Source of the DNA: Sphingomonas morindae
GTDB lineage: Bacteria; Pseudomonadota; Alphaproteobacteria; Sphingomonadales; Sphingomonadaceae
Direction: 5' to 3'
Assembly: GCF_023822065.1 (NCBI RefSeq)
Contig: NZ_CP084930.1
Location: 824,501 to 888,500 of the forward strand
DNA length: 64,000 nucleotides
In this document: piece after piece, positions 62,813 to 64,000 of the stretch
Layout of the letters: every line of letters starts with the position of its first letter
How positions within the stretch are numbered: the stretch's first letter is position 1
Translations under genes and position numbers: made by a program
Notes under the pieces: generated by a model
The model's input: the letters and a program-made list of their open reading frames with translations, nothing else
What the model was told of the DNA's origin: nothing
Databases searched by the model: none

Positions 62813-63094
62813 CTACTGCAACAGGTCCGGAATGCGCGCGAACATCTCCTTGGTGAAGTCCGCGAGCAGGGTCAGGATGGCGCCGCCGAACAGCGCGATG
62901 CACAGCGCCACCACCAGCAGCTTGGGCACGAAGGCGAGCGTCTGCTCCTGGATCGAGGTCGCCGCCTGGATCATGCCCAGCACCAGCCCGGCGACCAGCG
63001 CCGGTATCAGGATCGGCATGCAGGCCAGCGCCAGCACCCACAGCGCGTGCTGCGCGACGCCGACGAAATAGTCCGTGCCGATCGCCGGTTCCAT
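62813..63094 (-). CDS. fliQ: Flagellar biosynthesis protein FliQ
   Basis: A 93-residue, two-helix protein with VLALACMPILIPALVAGLVLGMIQAATSIQEQTLAFVPKLL, the family core. It forms part of the P5Q4R1 export gate. It is separated by 4 bases from both fliP and fliR. Confidence 0.96.
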   Translation of the reverse strand: MEPAIGTDYFVGVAQHALWVLALACMPILIPALVAGLVLGMIQAATSIQEQTLAFVPKLLVVALCIALFGGAILTLLADFTKEMFARIPDLLQ

Positions 63095-63098
63095 GCCG

Positions 63099-63944
63099 CT
63101 ATCCGAAGCTCGAGGCGAGGCTGCCCATCGTCAGCGCCCATCCATCGACGAGCACGAACAGCAGCAGCTTGAACGGCATCGAGATGATCTGCGGCGAGAG
63201 CATCATCATGCCGAGCGACATCAGCGTCGAGGCCACCACCAGATCGATCACCAGAAACGGCAGGAAGATCAGGAAGCCGATCTGGAAGGCGGTCTTCAGC
63301 TCGGAGGTGACGAAGGCGGGCAGCAGGATCGAGAAGGGGATATCCGCCGGCGTGGCGAATTTGGGCGCGTGCGCGATGGTGCTGAACAGCTGGAGATCGG
63401 TCTGGCGGACCTGGCGCAGCATGAAGCCGCGCAGCACCGTGCCCGAATTGGCGATCGCCTGCTCGATCGGGATGCGGCCCTGGCCATAGGGGGTGACGGC
63501 GCCGCGGTTGATCTCGTCGATCGCCGGTCGCATCACGAACAAAGTGAGGAAAAGCGACAGGCCGACCAGCACCTGGTTGGGCGGCGTCTGCTGCAAGCCC
63601 AGCGCCTGGCGCAGGATCGACAGCACGATGATGATGCGCGTGAAGCTCGTCATCATCAGCACCAGCGACGGCAGCACCGTCAACAGGCTCATCAGGATGA
63701 GGATCTGGAGCGACAGCGAGAGCGGCCGGCCCTCGCCCGAAATCTGGCCGAGCGCGCGGTTGAGCGCCCCCGTCTGCGCCGCGCCCGGCGCTGCCGGCAC
63801 GCCCGTGCCCGGCGCCGCCGCCGGGGCGGCCGGCTGGGCATGCGCGACATGGCTCCACAGCAGCGCCACGACGAGCGCGAGCGCGAGCAGCAGCGCCGGC
63901 TTCAGCCAGGCCTGCGCCGGCGATCGGGCGCGCTCAGGCGCCAT
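63099..63944 (-). CDS. fliP: Flagellar biosynthesis protein FliP
   Basis: 281 residues from ATG 63944. A cleavable signal peptide ([20 protein letters not shown]) is followed by an Ala/Pro linker and the FliP core ([48 protein letters not shown]). Conserved helices [26 protein letters not shown] and [24 protein letters not shown] are intact. The start overlaps the preceding gene by 11 bases. Confidence 0.96.
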   Translation of the reverse strand: MAPERARSPAQAWLKPALLLALALVVALLWSHVAHAQPAAPAAAPGTGVPAAPGAAQTGALNRALGQISGEGRPLSLSLQILILMSLLTVLPSLVLMMTSFTRIIIVLSILRQALGLQQTPPNQVLVGLSLFLTLFVMRPAIDEINRGAVTPYGQGRIPIEQAIANSGTVLRGFMLRQVRQTDLQLFSTIAHAPKFATPADIPFSILLPAFVTSELKTAFQIGFLIFLPFLVIDLVVASTLMSLGMMMLSPQIISMPFKLLLFVLVDGWALTMGSLASSFG

Positions 63945-64000
63945 CGTCGATGAACGGCGCGAAATCGCCCGCACCTTCGGCGATCAGATCCATCCGGCCG
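63934..64000 (-). CDS. C-terminal end of the gene upstream of fliP (possibly fliO)
   Basis: The last 21 codons ([20 protein letters not shown] then A and stop) are visible, and the gene starts outside the window. It overlaps fliP by 11 bases, so it belongs to the same operon. In this order the gene before fliP is most often fliO. The fragment is too short to prove it. Confidence 0.5.
   Translation of the reverse strand, partial: GRMDLIAEGAGDFAPFIDDGA

Overview
The window is high-GC bacterial DNA with dense, often overlapping genes (ATGA and TGATG junctions). Gene content and order point to an alphaproteobacterium of the Sphingomonadaceae (Sphingomonas-like). The evidence is an rpsA-ihfB pair, a ThiS-ThiG fusion, an F1-ATPase zeta-type inhibitor beside bolA/grxD, fthC followed by a DUF2842 gene, an EcfG-type stress promoter before a CsbD gene, and the proteins' general look. 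This is inference from reading, not a database search.

Layout. 1-4.9 kb: minus-strand housekeeping genes (TusA-like, der, bamB, a YfgM-like anchor, panB). 4.9-5.9 kb: an Spx/ArsC-like reductase and an isochorismatase-family hydrolase. 5.9-13.7 kb: a complete-looking heme-acquisition cluster, all on the minus strand: FecI-type ECF sigma factor, STN-containing TonB-dependent receptor, secreted hemophilin-like barrel protein, Slam-type outer-membrane translocator, dedicated TonB and heme oxygenase. It parallels the gammaproteobacterial Slam/hemophilin systems and is the strongest candidate for an under-described system here. 14-16 kb: a PLD-like protein. 16-26.8 kb: guaA, a soluble chemoreceptor-like protein, gor, lepB-rnc-era, a sirtuin, an outer-membrane barrel protein, rpsA and ihfB.

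26.86-27.17 kb holds a tRNA-Leu(UAA) gene interrupted by a 226-nt group I intron. Beyond it lies a small accessory stretch (27.2-30.3 kb): two related small membrane proteins, a LepB-like protein that has lost the catalytic lysine, and two unknown exported proteins. Its right part is visibly less GC-rich. 30.5-50.7 kb returns to core genes: a solute-binding lipoprotein, RNase T2, nadA/nadC, an MBL hydrolase, grxD-bolA-zeta, scoB, an acid phosphatase, a TPP enzyme, csbD, thiSG, aroQ, accBC, gap-MOSC-pgk, zapA, a candidate 6S RNA, fthC and DUF2842.

50.8-57.1 kb has tRNA-Asp, an AI-2E-type permease and a glycerol regulon with glpD-glpR divergent from glpF-glpK. 57.2-64 kb has a SleB-type hydrolase, a small unknown gene, a receiver/winged-helix protein, fliS and the flagellar export genes flhB, fliR, fliQ and fliP, with the tail of a further gene at the right edge.
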